A DNA stretch of 11,268 nt from CAYNYM01 sp049366815 (GCA_049366815.1 JBMNCO010000061.1:1-11268); one strand, 5' to 3'; shown: positions 1-7,376, counted from the stretch's first letter. Numbers and translations: made by a program. Notes: generated by a model from the sequence alone, not told the origin.

Positions 1-10
1 ATGGTGAGAC

Positions 11-874
11 CTACGTCTTCAGTTTTTCCTTCAAAAACGCCATGGTGCGTTTCCATGCGAGCTGGGCCGCCTCCCGGTCATACCGCCCAGGATTGGTATC
101 GTTGTGAAAGGCGTGTTTGGTCCCCTCATACCTGAAAATTTTGTAGTCGACGGCGGCCTTCTGCAGGGCTTCCTCAAATGCAGGGATACCCGCGTTGATG
201 CGATCATCGTCATCCGCGTAGTGCAAAAGCAGGGCGGCCTTGATTTTGGGGACATCTTCGGGTGACGGCTGCATGCCGTAAAAGGGTACGGCTGCTTTTA
301 AGCCCGGAGCCTTCACCGCAACCTGGTTTGCCATTCCGCCCCCCCAGCAGAAACCGATGACCCCGACGTTCCCGTTCGAGCGTGGATGGGTCTGCAGATA
401 TTTTACCGCGGCGACATAATTTTTTACCGTGGATTCATGGTCCAATCGCTGAAACATGGGGCGGGCCTTTTCGGGATCCTCAGGTGATCCTCCAAGGGGT
501 GACAGCGCATCCGGGGCCATGGCCAGAAAACCCTCCACGGCCAGGCGCCTGGCAACATCCTCGATATGGGGATTGAGACCCCAGATCTCATGAATGACAA
601 CCACGCCCGGCACCCTCTCTTCTCCCTTGGGCCACACCAGATGGGCGCGGATATCTCCTGTCGACCCTGGATAGTCTACACGGCCGGAATGAATCCTCGT
701 ATCATTTTGTGAGATCATCTCCGCCGCGGCATGGTCGTTTTCCAGTAAAGGCAGCAGGGAATGAGCCACCGTAATGCCGCCGGCGATAACCGCCAGTTTG
801 GCGAGGAATTCCCTGCGATCCAGTAATCCACTTTTATGGTCTTCGTAGAGGTCAAGAAATTTTGTTCCAATCAT
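11..874 (-). CDS. Exported dienelactone hydrolase family protein (YghX-like)
   Basis: This is an alpha/beta hydrolase of the dienelactone hydrolase family, 287 aa and full length. The nucleophile is Cys176 in the motif GFCWGG (residues 174-179). Glu96 in HEIWGL, Asp223 in the acidic run before RIN, and His254 in KHAFHND complete the expected catalytic set. The N-terminus carries DRREFLAKLAVIAGG (19-33), a twin-arginine motif followed by a hydrophobic stretch, so export by Tat or membrane anchoring is likely. From memory, E. coli YghX has the same layout (KREF near the N-terminus, then HEN.GLNP.IEDVARR). The start is supported by GGAGGA six bases upstream of the ATG. The natural substrate is unknown; family members hydrolyse dienelactones and other esters. 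It is the last minus-strand gene before the window edge, 130 bp after the zinc-ribbon gene. The family call is confident; the physiological role is open. Confidence 0.9.
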   Translation of the reverse strand: MIGTKFLDLYEDHKSGLLDRREFLAKLAVIAGGITVAHSLLPLLENDHAAAEMISQNDTRIHSGRVDYPGSTGDIRAHLVWPKGEERVPGVVVIHEIWGLNPHIEDVARRLAVEGFLAMAPDALSPLGGSPEDPEKARPMFQRLDHESTVKNYVAAVKYLQTHPRSNGNVGVIGFCWGGGMANQVAVKAPGLKAAVPFYGMQPSPEDVPKIKAALLLHYADDDDRINAGIPAFEEALQKAAVDYKIFRYEGTKHAFHNDTNPGRYDREAAQLAWKRTMAFLKEKLKT

Positions 875-1004
875 CCTTTATCCTCCTTCCTTTGGGTTAC
901 CGGGTTTTTGGTCAAATTCGAGGATTGTCCGGGCGGACATGCCGGTCCTCTATGGCCTTCAGGCCTCTTCAGCATGGGCGGCCCATGAATGCCGTCGGGA
1001 AGTG

Positions 1005-1235
1005 TCAGTCGGCACGTATAAGTTCACCGCAGATTTCACAGCGGTACGCTGTCTTATTGTCTTCCGGTTCCAGTGCCTCGAAATCCCGGTGCCTCAAGCC
1101 CGAGACCTCCAGGCACTCCGGACAGCAACCTTCCCCCAATTCCGTCTCGGTTATGGTCAGATGACAGTGTCGACAGCGGAGCCGTTTTCCAGGCTCTCTG
1201 ATGAGGACCAGTTTTTGATGTCTGCAGTCAGTCAT
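1005..1235 (-). CDS. Small Cys-rich zinc-ribbon protein, function unknown
   Basis: This is a 76-aa soluble protein with three CxxC pairs: CRHC (21-24), CPEC (38-41, preceded by another Cys) and CEIC (66-69). Cys4 and His6 sit close to the N-terminus. The pattern suits one or two structural zinc sites, or possibly a rubredoxin-like iron site. There is no signal peptide or membrane segment. I chose the ATG at 1235 because the Cys-rich fold begins right after it. An in-frame TTG at 1265 would add ten residues (MQINPVIFVT), and neither start has a convincing Shine-Dalgarno sequence. It lies 103 bp downstream of the permease gene and could be cotranscribed with it. I do not recognise a named family. 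The regular Cys spacing argues that the frame is really coding. Confidence 0.72.
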   Translation of the reverse strand: MTDCRHQKLVLIREPGKRLRCRHCHLTITETELGEGCCPECLEVSGLRHRDFEALEPEDNKTAYRCEICGELIRAD

Positions 1236-1338
1236 AGTTACAAAGATTACAGGATTGATTTGCAAAAGGCAAACCGGCCGCCTTCCAATTCACCATTTTG
1301 ATTTGGATGCATTGATTCGGATCAGGCCGTTTGTTCAC

Positions 1339-1875
1339 TCATGACTTTTCGCCGACTCTGCAGAGGATATCCACCGCATACCCAACGGCAATCGACGCCA
1401 TCATCATAAAAAAGGTGAGAAGCAAGACATAAATCCACCCGAAATAGGAAACCATAATCGGCAGGAGGAAGGGCTTGACTGCCCTGTTTCCGAGGAAAAC
1501 GGCGATCGCGATATTTCCCGCACCTTTTTCCCTCACTTCTTTGAGCAGGGGATACCAGGCATAAACAGGCCCCATGGAGATAATCCCCGCCGCCGCCGCA
1601 AGCAGGACCCTCCGGAATCCCGCCTCTTGACCCAACAGTCGCGTAACCTGTGACGATCTGAACAAGAGGTTCAGGACGATCATCAATAGAAAGACAATGC
1701 CGAGTGGAGGAAGGACGTACCAGAAGATATTCACACTCGCCGCCAGGGCCTGAAGTGTTTTCTCAGGGGTCACAAAATAGAGGAATCCGTAAATGAGGAT
1801 CGCCGCGAGGACAAAGATATAACGGGCCCCGATGACCCGGTTACGCGGCCGGTCACCCTTTGCCTTATTTCCCAT
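1339..1875 (-). CDS. Permease half-protein, COG0701/DUF318 (ArsP-like), C-terminal half
   Basis: This is a 178-aa integral membrane protein with about five hydrophobic segments (roughly 16-34, 50-72, 88-106, 119-142, 145-170). The segment GIISMGPVYAWYPLLKEV, followed by VFLGNRAVKPFLLPIM, resembles the second repeat of COG0701/DUF318 permeases. It aligns by eye with the membrane part of the upstream gene product, as expected of an internally duplicated permease encoded as two chains. I chose the ATG at 1875 because it overlaps the upstream stop codon as TGATG and has GGGGGA at a suitable distance upstream. A longer reading frame open to 1932 would overlap the upstream gene by 58 bp and is less likely. 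The two products probably form one transporter. The substrate is unknown; relatives handle organoarsenicals or other metal(loid)s. Confidence 0.78.
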   Translation of the reverse strand: MGNKAKGDRPRNRVIGARYIFVLAAILIYGFLYFVTPEKTLQALAASVNIFWYVLPPLGIVFLLMIVLNLLFRSSQVTRLLGQEAGFRRVLLAAAAGIISMGPVYAWYPLLKEVREKGAGNIAIAVFLGNRAVKPFLLPIMVSYFGWIYVLLLTFFMMMASIAVGYAVDILCRVGEKS

Positions 1876-2678
1876 CACAGGCATCCCCCAAAGATGATCC
1901 GGCAGGTGGCGACGGTTGCACCGGCAACGCACAGGCTGGCCGCAAAGGAAAGACCGTTTCGGGTCAAGGCGAAACGCCTACCCAGGGCGTCTATTTCAGC
2001 GGGCAGCTGGAGCAAACCCACGGTGACCCAGGACACCAGAAAGGCCGTTACGGCAAGGAGGCTTACGCCCTGGGCCAGGAGCTCGCCGCCGATGATATAG
2101 CTGTTGATGGGGTTCCCTGCAAAAAGGCTTCCGGCGACGGCCCCCCATAAAGTGTCCCAAAGTCCCTTCCCCGAGAGATGTGATGCGATGATTTCCTTGT
2201 TTACAAAGGTCTGAAACAGCCCCATGAGCAGCACCACGCCGAGGATTACGGGTATTGCTCCCCCGATCTGTCTGGCTGATTTTTTTACGGTGTCCACCAC
2301 CTTTTCGCTGAAAGTCACCGTGGGGCCGGAGGCCCTGTTTCCGAGGCCGGGGGAATCCTTGACCAGACCCGGTCTGTACCGGTCAAGGGCCTCCGAAGCC
2401 TTCCCTGCGATCCCCCGCATCACGAGAACGCCGTTCGAGGTGAGGTGCTTCTCTGCCGTCGGGCTCAGGTATCCTGTCAGCAGGACATCCGGTTTTCTGC
2501 TGATGACAAGGATGACCGTCTGGATTCCCGAGTGGGTCATGCTGGAGGCACCCGGATTGGGAACGGCCTCCAGGTCCGCTGTCTCCGAATCCACGATAAG
2601 GAGATATTTGGCGGTCCCAAAACGTCCTGCCATTTCCGAATCTAAAGAGGGCCCTTCCGTGGACATTGCGATACGCAT
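1875..2678 (-). CDS. NifX/NifB-like cofactor-binding domain fused to N-terminal half of a COG0701/DUF318 permease
   Basis: This is a 267-aa two-domain protein. Residues 1 to about 105 match the dinitrogenase iron-molybdenum cofactor domain (NifX/NifB C-terminal/MTH1175 type): MRIAMST start, a GRFGTAKYLLIVD segment, then NPG, a GI..VI strand and TGYLSPTA. A linker of about 30 residues leads to four hydrophobic segments (about 139-157, 175-195, 203-224, 242-264) with FAGNPINSYIIGGELL (186-201), typical of the first half of COG0701/DUF318 permeases. The start has AGGAGAGG upstream at good spacing. The stop overlaps the ATG of the next gene (TGATG), implying translational coupling. The NifX-type domain in related proteins binds metal clusters; here it may sense or deliver cargo at the cytoplasmic face. 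No nitrogenase gene is visible nearby, so a nif role is not supported. Domain calls are fairly firm; transport substrate is unknown. Confidence 0.82.
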   Translation of the reverse strand: MRIAMSTEGPSLDSEMAGRFGTAKYLLIVDSETADLEAVPNPGASSMTHSGIQTVILVISRKPDVLLTGYLSPTAEKHLTSNGVLVMRGIAGKASEALDRYRPGLVKDSPGLGNRASGPTVTFSEKVVDTVKKSARQIGGAIPVILGVVLLMGLFQTFVNKEIIASHLSGKGLWDTLWGAVAGSLFAGNPINSYIIGGELLAQGVSLLAVTAFLVSWVTVGLLQLPAEIDALGRRFALTRNGLSFAASLCVAGATVATCRIIFGGCL

Positions 2679-2702
2679 TGGACGCCTCTCCTGTTATGGG
2701 CG

Positions 2703-2726
2703 GGGCCTTGCGTTTTTTTGAGGCCC
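2703..2726. repeat. Inverted repeat upstream of the NifX-permease gene
   Basis: GGGCCT (2703-2708) and AGGCCC (2721-2726) are perfect 6-bp arms around a 12-base loop with a run of seven T on the plus strand. It lies about 10 bp upstream of the ribosome binding site of the gene starting at 2678. No T-run follows it in the minus direction, so it is not a standard terminator for aapP. It could affect translation or bind a regulator. The rest of the 2679-2900 gap also holds a perfect palindrome CGTGATCACG (2859-2868). Confidence 0.4.
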
Positions 2727-2900
2727 GCGAGTCTTTTGGCGTTGAAAAGAGATTCTCCCAAGGGAGCGGGAACAAATGGAGTGCCGAAATCCGGAGGATT
2801 CCAACCCGCCAAGACTGAAATAACCAGTGTTCTTTCATTGCAGGAGACGGTAAAGGAGCGTGATCACGTCCGGGCAAGGGACATCCGTCTTTTCGAGAGA

Positions 2901-3689
2901 TCACAGGATCTGACTGAGGAAGAGTTTTGTCCTCTCGTGCCGGGGATTTTTAAAAAATTCCTCCGGTGAGTTTCCCTCCACGATCTGCCCGTAATCCATA
3001 AAGAGGACTCGGTGAGCCACGCTCTTGGCAAAACCCATTTCGTGGGTCACCACGATCATGGTCATCCCCTCTCTAGCCAGATCGATCATGACATCCAGTA
3101 CTTCCTTGATCATCTCCGGGTCGAGGGCAGATGTGGGTTCATCGAACAGCATGATCTTCGGATTCATGCAGAGACTTCGCGCAATGGCCACGCGCTGCTG
3201 CTGCCCGCCGGAGAGCTGGCCCGGGTATTTTTTTGCCTGCTCGGCGATGTGAACCTTTTCCAGGTAGTGCATGGCCGTCTCTTCGGCCTCCCTCCGTGGC
3301 ACCTTCCTCACCCATATGGGGCCCAGGGTCAAGTTGTCCAGAATCGTCAGGTGGGGAAACAGGTTGAAGTGCTGAAACACCATGCCCACTTCCTCACGAA
3401 TCTTCTCTATATTTTTGATGTTGTTGGTCAACTCGATGCCGTCGACGATAATGCGGCCCCGCTGGTGTTCTTCAAGACGATTGATACAGCGGATCATGGT
3501 CGATTTCCCGGAGCCCGAAGGACCGCAAACGACGATCCTCTCCTGTTTGGCCACAGTCAGGTCGATGCCCCGGAGTACGTGGAACTCACCGAACCACTTG
3601 TGCATACCGATGATTTCAATCATGGCCTCATCGGAGGTCTTCATGATGTCTTCGTTTGTTGCCTGTTCGTTCATTGCAGAGCCTTTCAT
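2901..3689 (-). CDS. aapP: Amino-acid ABC transporter ATP-binding protein
   Basis: This is the cytoplasmic ATPase of a polar/general L-amino-acid importer, 262 aa. The motifs are complete: Walker A GPSGSGKST (56-64), Q-loop Gln106 in VFQHFNLFPHLT, signature LSGGQQQR (159-166), Walker B IMLFDEP (179-185) followed by TSALDPE, and H-loop His216 in VTHEMGFA. The sequence resembles AapP/GlnQ-type proteins throughout. It is the last gene of the aapJQMP unit, 42 bp after aapM. The start is uncertain. The ATG at 3689 has no good Shine-Dalgarno sequence, while an ATG at 3674 (residue 6) has AAGG seven bases upstream. The first 20 or so residues are not part of the conserved domain in either case. No clear terminator follows the gene. 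Confidence 0.95.
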   Translation of the reverse strand: MKGSAMNEQATNEDIMKTSDEAMIEIIGMHKWFGEFHVLRGIDLTVAKQERIVVCGPSGSGKSTMIRCINRLEEHQRGRIIVDGIELTNNIKNIEKIREEVGMVFQHFNLFPHLTILDNLTLGPIWVRKVPRREAEETAMHYLEKVHIAEQAKKYPGQLSGGQQQRVAIARSLCMNPKIMLFDEPTSALDPEMIKEVLDVMIDLAREGMTMIVVTHEMGFAKSVAHRVLFMDYGQIVEGNSPEEFFKNPRHERTKLFLSQIL

Positions 3690-3731
3690 TTTGCAGGGAT
3701 ACCGCCTTCGGCAAGCCGGTAAAGGCAGGTG

Positions 3732-4832
3732 TTACCGGCGCTCTCCCGCGGACAATTCCTTTTCAAGCCTTCGGCTGTACTGGGACATGGAGAAACACCC
3801 GAGGAAGTAAAGAATGGCCACAAAGAAATAGGCCTCACGGCTGAATCCCATCCATTCGGGATTGCCAAGCACGGACTGCGTTGTCTTCAACAAATCCCAG
3901 AGGGCGATGATCACCACCAGGGAGGTATCCTTGAAAGCGGAGATGAGAATGCTGACCGTGGGCGGAATCACGATCTTGAGGGCCTGGGGCAGGATCACCA
4001 GACGCATGGTCAAATAGTAATTGAGCCCCATGGATTCCGCCGCCTCGTATTGTCCCTTGGACATGCCCTGTAATCCGCCTCGAACCACTTCTGCGATATA
4101 GGCGGCGGTAAAGATGATGATCGCGACCTGGGCCCGGAGAATCTTGTTGAAGGTGACCCCTTCAGGCAGAAAGAGGGGGAATATGATGGAGGACATGAAG
4201 AGCAGACTGATCAGGGGCACGCCGCGGATGGCTTCAATATAAACGATACAGAGCCATCTGATGCCCCGCAGCTTCGACTGGCGTCCCAGGGCCAGGATAA
4301 CGCCCAGGGGATAGGCGGCCGTGAGGCCGAAGACGGAAAGCAGGAGCGTCAGAGGAAGCCCTCCCCACTTGGTACTCTCCACGGGGCTCAATCCAAAGAG
4401 GCCCCCCTTCATGAGCAGGCCCATGACAAAGAGGCCGACAATCCATCCGTAACCCAAATATTTTGACCAGTGTTTCCTGTCCCGGCTGTAAAAGAGGAGG
4501 CCGAAAAGAATGAACATGGCCACAAAAGGCCGCCACTGGGATTCATAGGGAAAGAACCCGAAGATGATAAAACGCAGGTTCGACCACACCACGGACCAGC
4601 AGGCACCGGTTGTTTCCCTGCACACCGCACCGGTCGTATGCCAGGCACTGTCGATGAATGCCCACTGGAAGAGGGGGGGGGCGATTTTCCAGAGCAGGTA
4701 GAGGGTGAGAATGGTGAGGATGGAGTTGAAAAGGCCGCTGAACAGATTGGCCCTTAACCATCCGATGACCCCAATGTTGGTAATCGGGGGTTTCAGCTCT
4801 TCCGTCTGTGTTTCTTGAGTCAGTTCCCGCAT
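3732..4832 (-). CDS. aapM: Amino-acid ABC transporter permease, AapM/BztC type
   Basis: This is an inner-membrane permease of 366 aa, the size usual for AapM/BztC, which carry an extra N-terminal membrane region compared with HisM-type permeases. Hydrophobic segments lie near 33-50, 85-94, 103-115, 126-142, 159-182, 205-222 and 234-250, with more towards the C-terminus. The EAA loop that contacts the ATPase is visible at 263-282 (EAAESMGLNYYLTMRLVILP), followed by QALKIVIPP. It pairs with AapQ to form the channel. It starts 39 bp after the aapQ stop; the ribosome binding site is weak (GGGTTGAT before the ATG), so expression may depend on readthrough from aapQ. The C-terminus (about 325-366) keeps the aromatic YFFVAILYFLGCFSMSQYS segment typical of the family. 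The identification is secure; substrate range (several L-amino acids) is inferred from the family. Confidence 0.94.
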   Translation of the reverse strand: MRELTQETQTEELKPPITNIGVIGWLRANLFSGLFNSILTILTLYLLWKIAPPLFQWAFIDSAWHTTGAVCRETTGACWSVVWSNLRFIIFGFFPYESQWRPFVAMFILFGLLFYSRDRKHWSKYLGYGWIVGLFVMGLLMKGGLFGLSPVESTKWGGLPLTLLLSVFGLTAAYPLGVILALGRQSKLRGIRWLCIVYIEAIRGVPLISLLFMSSIIFPLFLPEGVTFNKILRAQVAIIIFTAAYIAEVVRGGLQGMSKGQYEAAESMGLNYYLTMRLVILPQALKIVIPPTVSILISAFKDTSLVVIIALWDLLKTTQSVLGNPEWMGFSREAYFFVAILYFLGCFSMSQYSRRLEKELSAGERR

Positions 4833-4871
4833 ATCAACCCGCGAATAATAAAGTTTGCTCCTACGGCGCTG

Positions 4872-6044
4872 TCATCTCTCCACCAGGGCCGCTCTTTTAT
4901 TGTACCAGTTCATGAAGGCCGAGGTCGACAGACTGAAGATGAGATACACGGCCATGATGAGTGCCACCCCCTCGATGGATTGACCTGTCTGGTTGATGGT
5001 CGTGTTGGCCACCGAGACGAAATCCGGATAACCGATGGCCACGGCCAGAGAACTGTTCTTCGTGAGATTGAGCATCTGGCTCGTCAGGGGTGGAATAATG
5101 ACTCTCAAGGCCTGGGGCAGGATCACCAGGTTCAGGACGAGGGACGGCCTCAGCCCGATGGCCATGGCCGCCTCTGTCTGGCCTTTGCTGACCGACTGGA
5201 TCCCCGCCCGGACGACTTCGGCCACGAAGGCGGCCGTATAGAGGACCAGGCCCAGCAGGAGGGCGATGAATTCCGGGCTGAGGGTCATGCCCCCCTTGAA
5301 ATTGAATCCCACAAGCCGTGGGGCATCCATGGCCGTGGGGGCACCGAAGGCCAGCCAGGTCACCAGGGGCAGGCCGATGATCGCGGCCAGGCCCACACGA
5401 AAGGTCGGAAAGATTTTCCCTGTCTCATCCTGCCTTTTTTTTGCCCAGCGGCGGAGAAAGTAGACGATCACACAGGCCAGTATCAAGGCCAAGAATATAT
5501 ACTTGTGGGAAACATGGGCCGCCGGCACCGTGAAGGCGACTCCCCGGTTGCAGAGGAAGAGACCGTCGATCGGGCATAAGGCCTGCCGCGGTCCGGGCAG
5601 TCCTTCGTAAAATATGGCATACCAGAAAAAAAGTTGGAGCAGGACGGGGATGTCCTGCATGACCTCGATGTAGACCGCCGCCAGCCTGGAAACCAGCCAG
5701 TTGCTCGAGAGCCGGGCCACCCCGATGACGCCGCCCAAGATGACCGTGATCACAATGCCGATAAAGGAGACCTTCAGGGTGTTGAGTGCCCCCACGATGA
5801 GGGCCCGGAGGTAGGTGCTGGCCGCTGAATAGGGAATCAGGGTCTCACCGATCTCAAAAGAGGACTCCTTCTGGAGAAAACCCCATCCTGTGGCGACGGA
5901 CTGTCTTTCAAGATTTATGAGGGTGTTGGAAATGAGGTAATAGGCGAGCAGGCCCACGCCGCAGAACACGACGATCTGGAAAATGACGGCCCGTTTCTTG
6001 GGATCAAGCCAGAAAGGGATCTTGCCGGGCTGATTATTGTCCAT
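4872..6044 (-). CDS. aapQ: Amino-acid ABC transporter permease, AapQ/BztB type
   Basis: This is an inner-membrane permease of 390 aa, the normal AapQ/BztB length. The N-terminal helix (about 20-40) is followed by a periplasmic region, then a permease domain starting with ALNTLKVSFIGIVITVILGG (86-105), where the loop region is interrupted by an insertion around 145-215. The EAA motif EAAMAIGLRPSLVLNLVILP (291-310) precedes QALRVIIPPL. The C-terminal SIEGVALIMAVYLIFSL segment is characteristic. The start at 6044 has a purine-rich AAAGGAAA about 12 bases upstream, rather distant. It follows aapJ after a 174-bp gap that contains a terminator hairpin, and it precedes aapM by 39 bp. It forms the heterodimeric channel with AapM, energised by AapP. 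Confidence 0.94.
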   Translation of the reverse strand: MDNNQPGKIPFWLDPKKRAVIFQIVVFCGVGLLAYYLISNTLINLERQSVATGWGFLQKESSFEIGETLIPYSAASTYLRALIVGALNTLKVSFIGIVITVILGGVIGVARLSSNWLVSRLAAVYIEVMQDIPVLLQLFFWYAIFYEGLPGPRQALCPIDGLFLCNRGVAFTVPAAHVSHKYIFLALILACVIVYFLRRWAKKRQDETGKIFPTFRVGLAAIIGLPLVTWLAFGAPTAMDAPRLVGFNFKGGMTLSPEFIALLLGLVLYTAAFVAEVVRAGIQSVSKGQTEAAMAIGLRPSLVLNLVILPQALRVIIPPLTSQMLNLTKNSSLAVAIGYPDFVSVANTTINQTGQSIEGVALIMAVYLIFSLSTSAFMNWYNKRAALVER

Positions 6045-6174
6045 AAATCAGTCGTTTCCTTTTGCAGGGTGCCACGATGATTTTGTCCGGATCGAAAAAT
6101 TCGTGACATTGGCCTGCATGGTGGCCCGTTCGATATTTTTGTCCTCCGCGTCGGAGCAACAAGACTGCCGGGTC

Positions 6175-6207
6175 AAAAAAAGGCGCCCCTTTTGCGGCAG
6201 GGGCACC
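6175..6207 (-). terminator. Intrinsic terminator between aapJ and aapQ
   Basis: Read on the minus strand, GGTGCCCCT (6207-6199) pairs with AGGGGCGCC (6190-6182) over nine bp with one G-T wobble, around an 8-base loop. Seven T follow directly (6181-6175). It lies 11 bp after the aapJ stop and 130 bp before the aapQ start. This is a textbook rho-independent terminator. As aapQMP have no obvious strong promoter of their own, it probably acts as a partial terminator that keeps binding-protein mRNA in excess. Confidence 0.85.
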
Positions 6208-6218
6208 TTTTCTGGAGT

Positions 6219-7238
6219 TTATCTGAACGGAGCCGCGTACTGCAGACCGCCTTCAGTCCACAGGGCGTTCAAACCCCGATCGAGACCAAGCGGCGTGTCG
6301 GGACCTACACTCCGCTCAAAGATTTCGCCGTAGTTGCCCACCTGCTTGATGACGTTGTATGCCCATTTTTCGTCCAGACCAAGGGCCTTGCCCATCCCCG
6401 GGGTCACACCGAGAAACCGCATGATTTCGGGATTTTTGCTTTTGAGCATCTCATCCACGTTCTCGGACGTGATGCCTTTTTCCTCGGCCTCTATCAGGGC
6501 CATCACCGTCCAGTTGACAATATCATACCACTGATCATCGCCGTGACGCACCACGGGGGCCAGAGGTTCCTTGGAGATAATCTCGGGCAAGAGAATGTAA
6601 TCAGCCGGGTTGGGCGAAACGGAGCGCTGGGCGGCCAATTGGGAGACATCGGAGGTCAGGGCGTCACATCGACCGGCAAGAAAGGCCTTGTTGAGTTCTG
6701 CGGTGTTTTCAATAACGACCGGTTTCCAGGTCATGCCGTTTGTCCGGAAGAAGTCCGCTACATTCATCTCTGTAGTCGTCCCCGGAAGCACGCAGACCGT
6801 GGCGCCTCCCAGTTCTTTTGCGCTTTTGACCCCCAACTTTATGGGGACCAGAAATCCCTGTCCGTCATAGTAGTTCACATGGCAGAAATTAAGCCCGTTG
6901 GTGGTCTCTCGGGTCAGGGTGCGGGTGGTATTGCGACACAGCACATCGATCTCCTTGGACTGAAGGGCGGGGAGTCGCTGCACTGCGGTCAGGGCCACAA
7001 ATTTTATCTTGCTCGCATCACCGAAGACCGCCGCTGCAATCGCGCGTCCCGTGTCCGCATCGAGGCCCTTCCAGACACCCTTTTCATCGGGCATACTGAA
7101 CCCGAAGACACCGCCGTTTACGCCGACCTGGACAAACCCTTTCGCACGAACTTCATCGAGGGTGCCCGCCATAGCCATTCCTGCTGTGGCCAGGATTGCC
7201 GCCACCACCAGGACCACGCCCAATTTGAATCGTTTCAT
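6219..7238 (-). CDS. aapJ: Periplasmic general L-amino-acid-binding protein
   Basis: This is the periplasmic substrate-binding protein of the Aap importer, 339 aa, close to the usual AapJ size. MKRFKLGVVLVVAAILATAGMAMA is a clear Sec signal peptide with probable cleavage after residue 24. The mature protein begins GTLDEVRAKGFVQVGVNGG and carries AapJ hallmarks: RNTTRTLTRET, then NYYDGQGFLV, then the C-terminal GLQYAAPFR. The reading frame stays open upstream to 7523, but the ATG at 7238 is preferred because a perfect AGGAGG lies just upstream and the signal peptide starts there. It is the first gene of the aapJQMP unit and is followed by an intrinsic terminator. Binding of several polar L-amino acids is inferred from the family. 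Confidence 0.95.
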   Translation of the reverse strand: MKRFKLGVVLVVAAILATAGMAMAGTLDEVRAKGFVQVGVNGGVFGFSMPDEKGVWKGLDADTGRAIAAAVFGDASKIKFVALTAVQRLPALQSKEIDVLCRNTTRTLTRETTNGLNFCHVNYYDGQGFLVPIKLGVKSAKELGGATVCVLPGTTTEMNVADFFRTNGMTWKPVVIENTAELNKAFLAGRCDALTSDVSQLAAQRSVSPNPADYILLPEIISKEPLAPVVRHGDDQWYDIVNWTVMALIEAEEKGITSENVDEMLKSKNPEIMRFLGVTPGMGKALGLDEKWAYNVIKQVGNYGEIFERSVGPDTPLGLDRGLNALWTEGGLQYAAPFR

Positions 7239-7244
7239 CAATTT

Positions 7245-7252
7245 TCCTCCTT
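7245..7252 (-). promoter_or_regulatory. Ribosome binding site of aapJ
   Basis: On the minus strand AAAGGAGGA ends six bases before the ATG at 7238. This near-perfect Shine-Dalgarno sequence fixes the start of aapJ well inside the longer open frame that extends to 7523. Confidence 0.85.
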
Positions 7253-7335
7253 TGCGCTGAATCGTTTGGTTTGCTGAATCTCGCACCGCGAACATTTCCT
7301 TTCCTGCGCGTTCCGGAAAGACGGGTGACGGCGCC

Positions 7336-7350
7336 GGAAAAAGTTTTTCC
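7336..7350. repeat. Inverted repeat in the aapJ leader (A/T-rich arms)
   Basis: GGAAAAA-G-TTTTTCC is a perfect palindrome with 7-bp arms around a central G, about 100 bp upstream of the aapJ start. It could be a regulator binding site. It cannot be assigned to a known regulator from sequence alone. Confidence 0.45.
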
Positions 7351-7376
7351 ATTGAACGTCTTGTTGTGGATAGGGT

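Noticed and set aside
926..939. Hairpin TGTCC-GGGC-GGACA between the zinc-ribbon and hydrolase genes
   Set aside because: The stem has only five pairs and no T-run follows on either strand, so it is not supported as a terminator.
1876..1932. Longer start for the C-terminal permease half, overlapping the NifX-permease gene by 58 bp
   Set aside because: The added residues (Arg/Cys/His-rich) are an out-of-frame reading of the upstream gene. The TGATG overlap at 1875 with a GGGGGA site is a better start.
2771..2786. Possible minus-strand sigma54 promoter CGGCAC-N5-TTGTT upstream of the NifX-permease gene
   Set aside because: The -12 element has GT instead of the nearly invariant GC, so it is too weak to annotate.
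3012..3722. Long plus-strand reading frame opposite aapP
   Set aside because: It is the antisense shadow of a clear ABC ATPase, with a composition (His/Asp/Gln-rich) typical of reverse frames and no recognisable domain.
6192..7277. Long plus-strand reading frame opposite aapJ
   Set aside because: It is antisense to a well-supported binding-protein gene, crosses the terminator hairpin at its start, and has no domain features.
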